This document shows positions 11,129-21,688 of a stretch of DNA of 64,000 nucleotides, piece after piece. The stretch lies in NCBI GenBank assembly GCA_037349105.1, contig JAYJMM010000116.1:2356001-2420000 (forward strand), given 5' to 3'. The position numbers and the translations under genes are program-made. The stretch comes from Limnomonas spitsbergensis (Eukaryota; Chlorophyta; Chlorophyceae; Chlamydomonadales). Position 1 is the stretch's first letter; the number at the start of each line of letters is the position of its first letter. Under the pieces are notes generated by a model. It was given only the letters and a program-made list of their open reading frames with translations. It was not told the DNA's origin and did not search any database.

Positions 11129-11250
11129 GTAGCAGCAGCAGTGACATGAAAACATATTTAATCACCAGCACCGGCACCGGCACCGGCACCAGCACCAGCA
11201 CCAGCACCAGCACCAGCACCAGCACCAGCACCAGCACCAGCAACAGCAAC
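11052..11250. repeat. Two adjacent microsatellites, (ATC)n and (CAGCAC)n
   Basis: (CAT)n with a few GATs at 11055-11128, then a short unique spacer, then CCGGCACCGGCAC passing into CAGCAC repeats at 11165-11245. Confidence 0.92.
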
Positions 11251-11609
11251 AGACATTATGTTAAATCATAATTATGTTAAACGGCATAAGGGGAGGGTCA
11301 GCCATCTCGCATCCTGCAGTAGCCCCAAAGCCCAGCAACAGACAAGCGCGTGGGCAGAGCATGATCCATCCCAGCTCCTCAACCACACGCTTTGTCCTTT
11401 TACCCCACAACAGGCATCATGGTGCCTGGTATCATCCGCCAAAACGGCCTCTCCCCCCCAACCTGTCCATCACTGCTCTTTCTCCCGTATCATTTTCTAC
11501 TCCTATATGACACCTCAAACTACCCTGCCAATGCCCTTCAGCCCCCTTCTACTCCCCTAACCCTAAACCCTACAACCCTCCCACTACTCCAATGAGCGCT
11601 GTCAGCAAA

Positions 11610-14455
11610 CAGAACCAACAACCAGCCTCCCCCTCCACACACCCCTCTCTCAAACAGGACCAGCAACCAGCCTCTCCCTCCACACACCCCTCCCTCAAAC
11701 AGGACCAGCAACCAGCCTCCCCCTCCACACACCCCTCCCTCAAACAGGACCAACAACCAGCCTCCTCCTCCACACACACCTCCCTCAAACAGGACCAGCA
11801 ACCAACCTCCCCCTCCACACACCCCTCCCTCAAACAGGACCAGCAACCAACCTCCCCCTCCACACACCCCTCCCTCAAACAGGACCAGCAACCAGCCTCT
11901 CCCTCCACACACCCCTCCCTCAAACAGGACCAGCAACCAGCCTCCCCCTCCACACACCCCTCCCTCAAACAGGACCAGCAACCAACCTCCCCCTCCACAC
12001 ACCCCTCCCTCAAACAGGACCAGCAACCAGCCTCTCCCTCCACACACCCCTCCCTCAAACAGGACCAGCAACCAGCCTCTCCCTCCACACACCCCTCCCT
12101 CAAACAGGACCAGCAACCAACCTCCCCCTCCACACACCCCTCCCTCAAACAGGACCAGCAACCAACCTCCCCCTCCACACACCCCTCCCTCAAACAGGAC
12201 CAGCAACCAGCCTCCCCCTCCACACACCCCTCCCTCAAACAGGACCAGCAACCAACCTCCCCCTCCACACACCCCTCCCTCAAACAGGACCAGCAACCAG
12301 CATCCCCCTCCACACACCCCTCCCTCAAACAGGACCAGCAACCAGCCTCCCCCTCCACACACCCCTCCCTCAAACAGGACCAACAACCAACCTCCCCCTC
12401 CACACACCCCTCCCTCAAACAGGACCAGCAACCAGCCTCTCCCTCCACACACCCCTCCCTCAAACAGGACCAGCAACCAGCCTCTCCCTCCACACACCCC
12501 TCCCTCAAACAGGACCAGCAACCAACCTCCCCCTCCACACACCCCTCCCTCAAACAGGACCAGCAACCAACCTCCCCCTCCACACACCCCTCCCTCAAAC
12601 AGGACCAACAACCAGCCTCCTCCTCCACACACACCTCCATCAAACAGGACCAGCAACCAACCTCCCCATCCACACACCCCTCCCTCAAACAGGACCAGCA
12701 ACCAGCCTCCCCCTCCACACACCCCTCCCTCAAACAGGACCAGCAACCAGCCTCCCCCTCCACACACCCCTCCCTCAAACAGGACCAGCAACCAGCCTCC
12801 CCCTCCACACACCCCTCCCTCAAACAGGACCAGCAACCAACCTCCCCCTCCACACACCCCTCCCTCAAACAGGACCAGCAACCAACCTCCCCCTCCACAC
12901 ACCCCTTCCTCAAACAGGACCAGCAACCAACCTCCTCCTCCACACACCCCTCCCTCAAACAGGACCAGCAACCAGCCTCCCCCTCCACACACCCCTCCCT
13001 CAAACAGGACCAGCAACCAGCCTCCCCCTCCACACACCCCTCCCTCAAACAGGACCAGCAACCAACCTCCCCCTCCACACACCCCTCCCTCAAACAGGAC
13101 CAGCAACCAACCTCCCCCTCCACACACCCCTCCCTCAAACAGGACCAGCAACCAACCTCCCCCTCCACACACCCCTCCCTCAAACAGGACCAGCAACCAA
13201 CCTCCCCCTCCACACACCCCTCCCTCAAACAGGACCAGCAACCAGCCTCCCCCTCCACACACCCCTCCCTCAAACAGGACCAACAACCAACCTCCCCCTC
13301 CACACACCCCTCCCTCAAACAGGACCAGCAACCAGCCTCTCCCTCCACACACCCCTCCCTCAAACAGGACCAGCAACCAGCCTCTCCCTCCACACACCCC
13401 TCCCTCAAACAGGACCAGCAACCAACCTCCCCCTCCACACACCCCTCCCTCAAACAGGACCAGCAACCAACCTCCCCCTCCACACACCCCTCCCTCAAAC
13501 AGGACCAACAACCAGCCACCTCCTCCACACACCCCTCCCTCAAACAGGACCAGCAACCAACCTCCCCCTCCACACACCCCTCCCTCAAACAGGACCAGCA
13601 ACCAGCCTCCCCCTCCACACACCCCTCCCTCAAACAGGACCAGCAACCAGCCTCCCCCTCCACACACCCCTCCCTCAAACAGGACCAGCAACCAGCCTCC
13701 CCCTCCACACACCCCTCCCTCAAACAGGACCAGCAACCAACCTCCCCCTCCACACACCCCTCCCTCAAACAGGACCAGCAACCAACCTCCCCCTCCACAC
13801 ACCCCTCCCTCAAACAGGACCAGCAACCAACCTCCCCCTCCACACACCCCTCCCTCAAACAGGACCAGCAACCAGCCTCCCCCTCCACACACCCCTCCCT
13901 CAAACAGGACCAGCAACCAGCCTCCCCCTCCACACACCCCTCCCTCAAACAGGACCAGCAACCAACCTCCCCCTCCACACACCCCTCCCTCAAACAGGAC
14001 CAGCAACCAACCTCCCCCTCCACACACCCCTCCCTCAAACAGGACCAGCAACCAACCTCCCCCTCCACACACCCCTCCCTCAAACAGGACCAGCAACCAG
14101 CCTCACCCTCCACACACCCCTCCCTCAAACAGGACCAGCAACCAGCCTCTCCCTCCTCACACCCCTCCCTCAAACAGGACCAGCAACCAACCTCCCCCTC
14201 CACACACCCCTCCCTCAAACAGGACCAGCAACCAACCTCCCCCTCCACACACCCCTCCCTCAAACAGGACCAACAACCAGCCTCCTCCTCCACACACACC
14301 TCCCTCAAACAGGACCAGCAACCAACCTCCCCCTCCACACACCCCTCCCTCAAACAGGACCAGCAACCAGCGTCCTCCTCCACACACACCTCCCTCAAAC
14401 AGGACCAGCAACCAGCCTCCCCCTCCACACACCCCTCCCTCAAACAGGACCAGCA
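11610..14455. repeat. 45-bp satellite, about 63 copies, with ~900-bp higher-order periodicity
   Basis: Unit reads aggaccagcaaccagcctcc, then CCCTCCACACACCCCTCCCT and CAAAC. As 45 is divisible by 3, the array stays open on plus (QDQQPASPSTHPSLK) and in two minus frames (one Gly/Leu-rich, one Cys-rich). Units rarely differ except for CCAGCC/CCAACC. Rare variants (AGGACCAACAACC; CTCCTCCTCC with ACACACACC) recur 900 bp apart, near 12601 and 13501, showing a 20-unit higher-order duplication. I do not call a gene: there is no flanking coding signal or splice evidence. Confidence 0.92.
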
Positions 14456-15735
14456 ATCCAGCGTTTCCCCCGGTTCACAGCCAGCGTTTCCCCTGGTTCA
14501 CAGCCAGCATTTCCCCTGGTTCACAGCCAGCGTTTCCCCCGGTTCACAGCCAGCGTTTCCCCTGGTTCACAGCCAGCGTTTCCCCCGGTTCACAGCCAGC
14601 GTTTCCCCCGGTTCACAGCCAGCGTTTCCCCCGGTTCACAGCCAGCATTTCCCCCGGTTCACAGCCAGCATTTCCCCTGGTTCACAGCCAGCGTTTCCCC
14701 CGGTTCACAGCCAGCATTTCCCCCGGTTCAGAGCCAGCATTTCCCCTGGTTCACAGCCAGCGTTTCCCCCGGTTCACAGCCAGCATTTCCCCCGGTTCAC
14801 AGCCAGCATTTCCCCTGGTTCACAGCCAGCGTTTCCCCCGGTTCACAGCCAGCGTTTCCCCCGGTTCACAGCCAGCGTTTCCCCCGGTTCACAGCCAGCG
14901 TTTCCCCCGGTTCACAGCCAGCGTTTCCCCCGGTTCACAGCCAGCGTTTCCCCCGGTTCACAGCCAGCGTTTCCCCTGGTTCACAGCCAGCGTTTCCCCC
15001 GGTTCACAGCCAGCATTTCCCCCGGTTCACAGCCAGCGTTTCCCCTGGTTCACAGCCAGCATTTCCCCCGGTTCACAGCCAGCGTTTCCCCCGGTTCACA
15101 GCCAGCATTTCCCCTGGTTCACAGCCAGCGTTTCCCCCGGTTCACAGCCAGCGTTTCCCCCGGTTCACAGCCAGCATTTCCCCTGGTTCACAGCCAGAGT
15201 TTCCCCTGGTTCACAGCCAGCGTTTCCCCTGGTTCACAGCCAGCATTTCCCCCGGTTCACAGCCAGCATTTCCCCCGGTTCACAGCCAGCATTTCCCCTG
15301 GTTCACAGCCAGCGTTTCCCCCGGTTCACAGCCAGCGTTTCCCCCGATTCACAGCCAGCGTTTCCCCCGGTTCACAGCCAGCATTTCCCCCGGTTCACAG
15401 CCAGCGTTTCCCCCGGTTCACAGCCAGCATTTCCCCTGGTTCACAGCCAGCGTTTCCCCCGATTCACAGCCAGCGTTTCCCCCGGTTCACAGCCAGCGTT
15501 TCCCCCGGTTCACAGCCAGCGTTTCCCCCGGTTCACAGCCAGCGTTTCCCCCGATTCACAGCCAGCGTTTCCCCCGGTTCACAGCCAGCATTTCCCCCGG
15601 TTCACAGCCAGCATTTCCCCTGGTTCACAGCCAGCGTTTCCCCCGATTCACAGCCAGCGTTTCCCCCGATTCACAGCCAGCGTTTCCCCTGGTTCACAGC
15701 CAGCGTTTCCCCTGGTTCACAGCCAGCGTTTTGAC
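14456..15735. repeat. 23-bp satellite, about 55 copies
   Basis: Unit gccagcgtttcccccggttc plus ACA, with variants GCATTT, CCCCTGG and CCCCGATT. It abuts the 45-bp array directly. The 23-bp period cycles through all frames yet stays open on plus, so a frame continues into it from the previous array. Confidence 0.93.
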
Positions 15736-16080
15736 CTGGTTCACTCTGTTCTGGTTCACAGCCAGCTTTTCTCAGCATGTGCTTAAGGAACAGCTCAGGT
15801 ACATCTCGCCCAGTGGCCCTGTCGTTCGTGATCCTGGCCGTAGGCCGGTCAAGCTCTAGCCCCGACTCGCCCAGCGGTGGCGACCCGGTGGTCATATACA
15901 ACGATGGTCTATAGCATGCTAGGAGATGAAAGCACATACCCAGCCGAGCAGGCCCTTCAGGCAAGATGATATGGTCTGATCAAACCCGGGAGGGGGGGGA
16001 GGGGGCGGCTATTACATTGTAACATAATAACATATAGCATGCTAGAAAAAACAGCCAGCTAAAACACTATACACAAGCCA
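15736..16080. other. Unique sequence, no gene seen
   Basis: About 345 bp between the 23-bp satellite and the FUSC-like gene's stop. It includes a poly-G patch near 15988-16010 and a duplicated ATAGCATGCTAG(G/A) (near 15910 and 16037). No supported exon or RNA. Confidence 0.5.
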
Positions 16081-19000
16081 TTACCACGCACCCGCGAGAT
16101 GCTCGTTGTCAGCCACCGCGGCGTTGGCGCGGACCGCCTGGACCGCCTTGCGGAAGTCGGCGTACGCCTTGTCGCACCGCCTCACAGCAGCAGCAGCAGC
16201 CTCTGCAAGCGCGCTCTGCCCGTCGTCCTCACCTGCAGCAGCTTCATCCTGCGAACATTAGGGAAATCAGCATGAGGGACATCAGCCTAAGGAAAATCAG
16301 CATGAGGGACAGCAGCATGAGGGACAGCAGCATGAGGGACAGCAGCATGAGGGACAGCAGCATGAGGGACAGCAGCATGAGGGACAGCAGCATGAGGGAC
16401 AGCAGCATGAGGGACAGCAGCATGAGGGACAGCAGCATGAGGGACAGCAGCATGAGGGACAGCAGCATGAGGGACAGCAGCATGCGTTGTTTCGAGTCAT
16501 CAACGTCCAAGCAGAAAAGGGGAGTCCGCTGCTCGTCTTCCTAATTTGGGGCAATGACTTGGTGGAATTTTGAGACCGGCTATCTGTATCCTAACAGGCT
16601 TATGATGTTACATCATTCGTCTCAGATTCTTACTGTTCAGTGGCCAAACTTTCGTGACTCTCCCTACTGTGCTTTGTTTTACCCTCCCCCCACATCAACC
16701 CTGAACATTCCACCGAATCATTGCCCAAAACCTCAACCAAACCTGCAAAAAAACGGAATAGTTGATACATAACAGCAATGTTTTAAGGATTTTGGCCAGA
16801 CCCTGATTTTACTGATTCATGGTTTGGTGACCAGTCCAGAGGTGGCTGGTGGGGGGGCCCAACACCCCTGCCTGGGGGTCCGGGGTGAATGGCTGAGTGG
16901 AGGCTGGCCATCCGTCAACACACCTCTGGGTGATCTGACGGCGGCCCTAGGAAGACCTGCAGCCCCGGCCGGGACTTGAACGAGTTCCTCGAGAAAGGCG
17001 ACCGCTCGTCCGACAGGCTAGCAGTGGCCGCAGCTGCCGAGCCCTCATTGAGCGTCGGTAGCGAAGCGCCCATGGACCTGCGGATCTCCAGCTGCCTGCC
17101 GCGCTCGATGGCCTCCCAGGAGGCTTGGTGAAGCTCTGACAGGTTCATCAGGGTGCTCCGCATTGCCTTGATCGTCTGTGAAGCAGGGTTTAGGGTTTAG
17201 GGTACAGGTCTGCAGGTTAAGGGTTTAAAGTACAGGTTTCCAGGTTAAGGGTTTAGATTACAGGGCTAAAAGGTTCAGGGTTTAGGGTACAGGGTTCAAG
17301 GTCCAATGTGCAGCTGGTCGCATCGCCTTCATGGTCTTTGAGGCAGGGTTCAGGGTTCAGGGTAAAGAGTGCAGCTAAATGCATCGCCCTCATGGTATGT
17401 GAAGCAGGGTTCAGGGTTCAGGGTTTAGGGATCAGGGTCAAGGGTCCAGGGTCAAGGGCAAAGGGCTCAGAACTTAAGTGTGCGGCCGATTGCATCGCCT
17501 TGATGGTCTTTGAATCAGGGTTCAAGGTTCAGGGCATAGGGTACAGGGTACAGTGTTCAGAGTACACAAGTGTAGCCGGCCGAATTTTAGATATGGATAG
17601 GAATCCTGGAATCGAATTTCCCAGACAAGCTTTCATCCCAACGGTGACCCCATAGGCAATTCAATTCCAATTCAATTCCAATTCAATTCAATCGGACCCT
17701 TGTGTCCGTACGCCACCAGAGACTGGCAAAGTTCGACGGTGTGTGAGGCCAGGTGTGAAACGTGGATGTGATAATTTGCTAAAAACTGTAATTTTTGAAT
17801 ATGAAGGTCCCTGGTATCCATGCGCCACCGAGGAGTCCGTGCCACAGGGGCTAGCAGAGTCCAACGGTGTGAGACCAGGTGTGGGACCAGGTGTGATACC
17901 AGGTGTGGAACTGTCAGGTGTGACCAGGTGTGAGACCAGGTGTGAAACTGTCAGGTGAGACCAGGTGTGAGACCAGGTGTGGGACCAAGTGTGAGAACCA
18001 GGTGTGGAACTGTCAGGTGAGACCAGGTGTGAGACCAGGTGTGAAACTGTCGTGTGAGACCAGGTGTGATACCAGGTGTGGAACTGTCAGGTGAGACCAG
18101 GTGTGGAACTGTCAGGTGAGACCAGGTGTGAAACTGTCATGTAAGACCAGATGCGAGACCAGGTGCAAAACCAGGTGTGAGACCAGGTGTGAAGCTGTTG
18201 TGTGAGACCAGGTGTGAAACCAGGTGTGAGACCAGGTGTGAAGCTGTTGTGTGAGACCAGGTGTGAAACCAGGTGTGAGACCAGGTGTGAAGCTGTTGTG
18301 TGAGACCAGGTGTGAAACCAGGTGCGAGACCAGGTGTGAAACTGTCGTGTAAGACTCGGGACACATGTCAGCTATCGAGGTCGTAACACCGGGCGGGAGG
18401 CTTCCCTGCTTGTCGAAATAAATCCAACCCTCACAAACACGTGCCAGGAAGGAAAAACAAGATGATCGATTTTTCAATGGATTTCTGGTTTTTGGGGGGT
18501 TTCGGGGGGGTCATGTGTTTTTAGTCGCCTGTGCACTATGCTCTCACCTGCTCAGTCCCTGTCTTGGGGAAGATCACAACGGCAGCGATCAAGGTGGCAA
18601 CCACTCCGATGAGGATCGCAAAGATCCGTCCAAAAGCAAACACGAAGACGGAGGGGACCTCGTTTGCAGTGTAGCCCACGGCCACTGCAGGGGGGGGAAT
18701 AGGGTTTAGGGTCTTAAGGTTTAGAGTTTAAGGTTTAAGGTTTAGGGTTTAGGGTTAGAGGCCGGGGTAGGGGTAGGGTGAGAGGGTAAGTATGAGAGGG
18801 GTACAGTTTGGGGGCCAGTGTTGGGGGGGTACGGTTTAGGGGCCAAGTTTGTGGGTTAGGGTTTGGGGGCTAGGGTGTGTATGTGTGGAGTAGGTTTGGG
18901 GGCCAAGATGTGTATGTCTGGGGTGAGGTTTGGCGGCCAGGGCGTTGTCAAGTTTAAAATAAAGGCTACAACTGTAGGGTTGGGGAAGGGAGACAAGTGG

Positions 19001-20975
19001 GGACTTGAATCCAGATTACAGAGCAGTTGAGCGGCATAAAATGCCTCCCTGCAGCTGGACTGTCAATGCCTCCCTGCAGCTGGACTGTCAATGCCAGCTG
19101 TTTCACCAAGACACATCCTTTGAGAGTTTGATACACACTTGATCTGGCTTGAATATATGGCGGGGAAGGAAAGTGTCGGAAGGAAAGTATGGCTATCCCG
19201 CATGCCAACAACAGCCTGCCATTAAGCAGGGCGCTCCATCATAGCAAGGATGATCCATGAGGAGGTCACTGCATCACAATTCATGACACAGATTATCCAT
19301 GAGGAGGTCACTGCATCACAATTCATGACAAGGATGATTCATCCAAGGAGGAGCCATCTCTCGCCTCCATCCCTCGGTCTGCTCATGAATAAGTAAATAA
19401 ATAAATACGCAAACAAGTGCGCGGGGATGAAGGCAACTGACCATTCGGCCGAGGCATGGAACATGGCTACCGTGTGCTACCTGCTCACCGATGGTGAACG
19501 TCACGATGCATAGCTTGCCCCCGTAATCGGCGTTAAAATGCGCTCCGGCCATCGTGGCCACGACCGTGATGATGAAGCTGAAAATGATGATGACGCTGAA
19601 TTGCGCCGTTTGCTGGGGGATGAAAAGAAGGCCGGTGGCAATCAACCCTCCTGCGTCACGGAGGGTAGGTGAGTGAGGCCATGTGACCCATGCCAGGCCA
19701 TGTGACCCATGCCAGGCCATGTTACCCATGCCCATGACCCATGTGACCCGTGCCCATCACCACGTGGTCACATGGCCCACGCCAGGCCATGTGACCCATG
19801 CCAGGCCATGTGACCCATGCCAGGCCATGTGACCCATGCCAGGCCATGTGACCCATGCCCATGACCCATGTGACCCGTGCCCATCACCACGTGGTCACAT
19901 GGCCCAGGCCATGCGACCCATGTGACCCATGCCCAAGCCACATGACCCATCCCAGCACTTTTACCGATAACATGCTGGTTGATGTTTATCACACACGTAC
20001 CAAATAATAAGGGACGAGCCTACAGACCAAAGCCAGGGGACTTGGGTCTGGACACCTTGCCCTGTTGACTAACTACAGCACAGTATGATGTGTATGTTCT
20101 TCCCTTAGTGTGTGATGTTAAGACATTGGAGCACATTGGACGCGTCATGAATCCGGCTGAAAAGATGCCGATTGCCACAGCATCAGCAGGCATGTGGCCC
20201 TGATGACAAGGGTTTGCCAGCACAAGCATTCCATGTTCAACACAGCACAAGTGTACAACAACAGAAAATGATTCCTTGCATCCCAAGCAAGCCGCATCCT
20301 CCTAATAATGAGTTATCCAATGTTCATCCATTGTTCATCTATGGCACATCCCTCCATGCCTGCCACATTCTTGGCACCAAGGCAACCTTTGAACCTCTGC
20401 AGGATTAGTTAATGCCAGAGCCCATCCTTGCCCAGTTCATGTATCAATACCTGTCATGGTTCCCGCAATACGATGTGCACCTGTCCAAAAATATAGGGGT
20501 GCGTGAGCTCAACTGGTTAATTCAACGTGCTTAAGCTACACCCAACTCAGCTACATCACGGCCTGCGGCCAGGGAGCCCGCATGCTTAGGCCACTGGCCG
20601 TGGGCCAATATAGATTTGGTTACCATCGGCCCAGGGGCGACAGCCCAGCGGCCTGCCCAAGGTGGTTTGGTGCGCACTACAAAACACACTGATATGGCAA
20701 TGTAGCTTCGGGTCCCATGCAGCAGCAATGACAAATGGCCAAGCTGTCCAGGACTTGCATGGGCCTCAATCACCTTTCTGCGCCGTGCTGCCAATGAGCG
20801 GAGTCGACACGACACATACGGTGACTGCAGACCAGCCTGTCAGCTGCAGGATGTCTGGGAAGAACCAGTGGCCCGCAAGACTTGGACGCAGTAGCAGGCC
20901 CAGCGTGACGAACGCGCACACGCAAATCGCGACCCTGCTGGCATCTTGCATCCCGGCTAATACAGGGAGTGCCAT
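16081..20975 (-). CDS. FUSC / ALMT-like multi-pass membrane transporter
   Basis: Minus-strand exons 20975-20774, 20480-20451 (30-nt microexon), 19650-19489, 18684-18548, 17175-16957, 16248-16081. All phases match (1,1,1,0,0), giving about 305 residues with in-frame TAA. The start ATG has an in-frame TAG upstream. The N-terminal part has hydrophobic helices and, at residues ~50-80, WSAVTVCVVSTPLIGSTAQK followed by GAHRIAGTMTGGLIATG, the transmembrane-plus-glycine pattern of the fusaric-acid-resistance / aluminium-activated malate transporter superfamily. A further helix, GRIFAILIGVVATLIAAVVI, precedes FPKTGTEQ and a soluble helical tail that is Ala-rich at the end. The family exports organic anions; the substrate and membrane here are unknown. 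The tail is shorter than in plant ALMTs. The exon 5 donor (GTCTTC) is weak, and the last exon could instead splice at GCGG|GTGCGT. The introns carry four satellites. Confidence 0.72.
16260..16485. repeat. 15-bp CATGAGGGACAGCAG satellite in FUSC-like intron 5
   Basis: Thirteen or so near-perfect units preceded by degenerate ones (CATGAGGGACATCAG, ATCAGC). It starts close to the acceptor of the last exon (16248, minus strand). Confidence 0.93.
17161..17545. repeat. Decoy copies of the FUSC exon 5 acceptor
   Basis: On the plus strand GCATTGCCTTGATCGTCTGT and GAAGCAGGGTT mark the real exon 5 start. Copies follow near 17320 (GCATCGCCTTCATGGTCTTT), 17380 (GCATCGCCCTCATGGTATGT) and 17490 (GCATCGCCTTGATGGTCTTT). 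Each is followed by TTTAGGG/TTCAGGG-type repeats. Confidence 0.75.
17730..18360. repeat. GTGTGAGACCAGGTGTGAAACTG satellite
   Basis: Dispersed-to-tandem units of ACCAGGTGTGA, joined by AACTGTC(A/G)(G/T)GTGAG or AGCTGTTGTGTGAG. A 58-bp higher unit is repeated near 18170-18320. Located in FUSC-like intron 4. Confidence 0.88.
18700..18960. repeat. TTTAGGG/TTAAGG telomere-like and G-rich intronic stretch
   Basis: GGGTTTAGGGTCTTAAGGTTTAG-type degenerate heptamers followed by GGGGGCCA(G/A)-containing units, close to the acceptor side of FUSC-like exon 4 (18684). Confidence 0.7.
19030..19335. repeat. Two short direct duplications
   Basis: AATGCCTCCCTGCAGCTGGA appears twice in tandem (19038 and 19067). 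ATCCATGAGGAGGTCACTGC with ATCACAATTCATGACA appears twice (about 19252 and 19299). Confidence 0.85.
19675..19950. repeat. 19-bp CCATGTGACCCATGCCAGG satellite
   Basis: Units of CCATGTGACCCATGCCAGG with an interspersed longer block (CCCATGACCCATGTGACC, CGTGCCCATCACCACGTGGT) present twice. It lies directly upstream (minus strand) of FUSC-like exon 3. Confidence 0.92.
20500..20700 (+). mobile_element. Family A dispersed element copy
   Basis: TTCAACGTGCTTAAGCTACA, then CAGCTACATCACGGCCTGCG, then GCTTAGGCCACTGGCCGTGG, then GGCCCAGGGGCGACAGCCCA and GGTTTGGTGCGCAC. Same order as the other family A copies. Lies in FUSC-like intron 1. Confidence 0.65.
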
Positions 20976-21688
20976 GTCTGCTGATGAACTTCCGCGGAGG
21001 AACTACCGGTAGAGGGGACTCGATTACTCAAAATTTGGAGTCACGGGGTAGAAGCTGCTAAGTATGTGGACTTTGAACAATGCTGCTATGGGGCTGCCCC
21101 AGACATGTTCGTGGCATATTCTAACCGCGACGGCATGCGATATGTAGAGCGCTGATGGATTGACGGGTCGACAACATGCCTCCGGAGCTTTCGACCTTTT
21201 CGAAAAGCGACCCAATGCAGTAATCGTCCAGCCAGAAGTGTGACACCCACGGGGCAGGTGCGATTCACACCGGCAAACAACAAACTGAATGTCTCAGCTG
21301 GTCAAACTGAGCCCCTACTGAGGACCCAATTTCACTTGTGTCTGGGAGGTTCAGATGGCTTGGCAGCAACTTACCCTCCATTCCACTAGAGCCCGGAACT
21401 CCTTCGCTGTGCCCGGGCAAAGAGAGTAGGTCAGCCTGCGGTCTTCCAAAGACCCACGGATCCCAAGCAAAACATTACTTTACACAACATTCCCAACCTG
21501 CCATGTTTCACATCGGCATCAATGCTACGTGCATCGTCTTAGTATGCACATGCTTTCGAGACGAGTTCAGAAGGTGTACGGCACTCGTGTGAATGCGCCC
21601 GCCGTAGACTTGTAAACCACCATGCCACCATCGCACTATTTACCCCTCAGTCTCTGGCCGTGTATATATTTTGCGTATTTTATAAGCA
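20976..21688. promoter_or_regulatory. Divergent intergenic region
   Basis: 713 bp between the start codon of the minus-strand FUSC-like gene and that of the plus-strand Cys/His gene. No satellite here, unlike the surrounding introns. A TATA-like tgtatatattttgcgtattt sits about 30 bp upstream of the plus-strand ATG. A shared bidirectional promoter is an inference from geometry only. Confidence 0.45.

Noticed and set aside
11025..11249. Met-rich and Val/Leu-rich minus ORF
   Set aside because: Pure (ATC)n and (CAGCAC)n microsatellite translation.
11592..15734. 1,380-codon plus-strand ORF (QDQQPASPSTHPSLK repeats)
   Set aside because: It is the translation of two adjacent satellites with different periods; minus frames are equally open and there is no flanking coding or splice signal.
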